64,000 bases of DNA from positions 21,320 through 85,319 of the forward strand of contig MKWM01000015.1 in NCBI GenBank assembly GCA_001899765.1, in the 5' to 3' direction. Below, in pieces: positions 63,111 through 64,000 of the stretch (positions are counted from its first letter, which is position 1; every line of letters begins with the position of its first letter). This DNA comes from Thiobacillus sp. 63-78. GTDB lineage: Bacteria > Pseudomonadota > Gammaproteobacteria > Burkholderiales > Thiobacillaceae. Position numbers and translations under genes: made by a program. The notes under the pieces were generated by a model. It did not search any database. It had not been told where the DNA came from and saw only the letters and a program-made list of their open reading frames with translations.

Positions 63111-63329
63111 ATGAAAACCGTTTCAGTTTCCGTTCCCGATTCCGTGCTGACGGCCATCGAGCCGGGCGATTCCGTTGTGCTGCGCGCAGGGCGTCGCCGC
63201 CTGACACTGAAGGCCGTCGCCGAACGCAAGCCGACAAAGGCTGAAATCCGCCGTGCCTGCGAACTGGCGAATGAACAGGACCGAGGTAGCGACGATATGG
63301 ATTTCATCGAACGGGTCGCCGTTTGGTGA
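63111..63329 (+). CDS. Antitoxin of a MazF-like pair
   Basis: This 72-residue protein (MKTVSVSVPDSVLTAIEPGD, then KPTKAEIRRACELANEQDRG) has a beta N-terminal half and a helical tail, as in antitoxins paired with MazF/PemK-like toxins. Its stop and the toxin start overlap (TGATG). Confidence 0.75.
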   Translation: MKTVSVSVPDSVLTAIEPGDSVVLRAGRRRLTLKAVAERKPTKAEIRRACELANEQDRGSDDMDFIERVAVW

Positions 63330-63664
63330 TGATCCTGAAGCGCGGTGCGGTTGTCGGTGTTCGGGACGATCTTGATTTCCTGTCCAAGGCACGTCCCGCG
63401 TTGGTTGTCCAGGCGAGCGACTATATCGAGGCGCGCGATACCATCCTGGTATGCCTGTTCACGACCACGCTGGCTGAAGGCGTGTTCTTCCGCCCAATCA
63501 TCGAGCCGTCCGAAGACAATGGACTCACGGCGCGATCCGCTTTGCAGGCAGACAAGTTGATGGCGGTGCGGAAATCGCGCCTGTCGGAAGAGGTGTGGGG
63601 TTACCTTTCTTCCACCGACATGAAAAAAATCAACCGCGCCATTCGTCTGATTCTGGAAATTTGA
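63329..63664 (+). CDS. MazF/PemK-family toxin
   Basis: This 111-residue protein begins MILKRGAVVGVRDDLDFLSK and has ARPALVVQASDYI, characteristic of the CcdB/PemK endoribonuclease fold, ending in KKINRAIRLILE. It likely cleaves mRNA. It is translationally coupled to the upstream antitoxin. Confidence 0.8.
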   Translation: MILKRGAVVGVRDDLDFLSKARPALVVQASDYIEARDTILVCLFTTTLAEGVFFRPIIEPSEDNGLTARSALQADKLMAVRKSRLSEEVWGYLSSTDMKKINRAIRLILEI

Positions 63665-63769
63665 TGCTCACTTAGCGCGTCCGCCCATAGCGCGGCAAAT
63701 TTCACGCTTTTCAAAAACTTCTGCATCGTTCCACCCATGCGGCAACTGGCCGCTTTTCATGGAGTGAAA

Positions 63770-64000
63770 CATGTTGTCCAAAGTCAAATCCGCCGTCATC
63801 GTGACGGCTATCGTCGCCACGCTTGATTGGAAAGTTAAGCGAATCCGGGGAGTCGTGGATGACCTCGCACGTTTTGAGTATCGATACCGAGCACGGCCTG
63901 GTTCAAACACGGAACTCCGTGTCAGACTGCTGACAAAGCCCCCACAAGCTGGGGGCTTTGTGTTTGAATCGTGGTCATGCTCAAACCGCCTGCCCCGCAC
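63770..64000 (+). CDS. Possible partial small protein running off the window
   Basis: An ATG at 63770 after GGAGTG opens a frame with a hydrophobic start (MLSKVKSAVIVTAIVATLDW) and a basic middle that is still open at base 64000. A GC hairpin lies inside the frame, which argues for either a short peptide ending before it or no gene. Not recognised. Confidence 0.25.
63935..63959 (+). terminator. Intrinsic-terminator-like hairpin
   Basis: AAAGCCCCC-ACAAGCT-GGGGGCTTT is a perfect 9-bp stem with A- and T-rich ends, followed by TGTTT on the plus strand. It is a plausible bidirectional terminator. Confidence 0.65.

Overview
The window looks like a piece of a betaproteobacterial chromosome. It is GC-rich, has dense oppositely oriented operons, a Tat-exported clade I type nitrous oxide reductase, NarX/NarL, MlaA, small-form QueF and DapC/DapD. 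The best guess, by inference only, is a denitrifying, probably chemolithotrophic member of the Nitrosomonadales (Thiobacillus-like). No rRNA gene is present. One tRNA gene, tRNA-Ser(CGA), is present.

Layout. (1) 1-10.2 kb: a nitrous oxide reduction operon, nosZ-nosR-nosD-nosF-nosY, on the minus strand (nosY cut by the window edge), divergent from a narXL-like nitrate/nitrite two-component system. (2) 10.6-14.2 kb: a four-gene operon of NodU/CmcH carbamoyltransferase, SxtJ-like and SxtK-like (DUF5989) membrane proteins and an anchored SGNH hydrolase, probably making or modifying a carbamoylated glycan or small molecule. (3) 14.2-20.8 kb: small redox and stress genes, including a guanidinium exporter (gdx/sugE) preceded by a guanidine-II (mini-ykkC) riboswitch.

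(4) About 20.9-32.9 kb: a chromosomal integron. An IntI-type integrase sits at the right end. An attI region lies next to it. A leftward array of about a dozen cassettes on the minus strand is punctuated by recognisable attC sites. The cassettes carry toxin-antitoxin pairs (HicAB, HigBA, an orphan antitoxin with a truncated toxin), an AbiU2-type HEPN protein, a PD-(D/E)XK-like protein, a sulfurtransferase, an acetyltransferase with a LysE exporter, a cupin, and several unknowns. The integrase reading frame carries a one-base frameshift in a C6 tract near its start. A second attI-like sequence lies at the far left end of the array.

(5) 32.9-41.5 kb: VapBC, tadA, an L,D-transpeptidase, a GIY-YIG protein bracketed by REP-like repeats, an M48 lipoprotein, dapD-dapC, a permease, an FGGY kinase and queF. 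(6) 41.5-50.9 kb: smc, a large MmeI-type (type IIL) restriction-modification protein with a palindromic repeat inserted in frame, a HigBA pair plus an extra HigA, and serS. (7) 50.9-64 kb: mltF, tRNA-Ser, ppk2, a 269-bp repeat element with 32-bp terminal inverted repeats, mlaA, two divergent L,D-transpeptidases, an Lpp-like lipoprotein, a MarR-EmrAB-OMF efflux operon and a MazF-like toxin-antitoxin pair.

The region most worth following up is the integron. Its cassette proteins include plausible phage-defence functions, its integrase may be switched by slippage, and attI appears duplicated.
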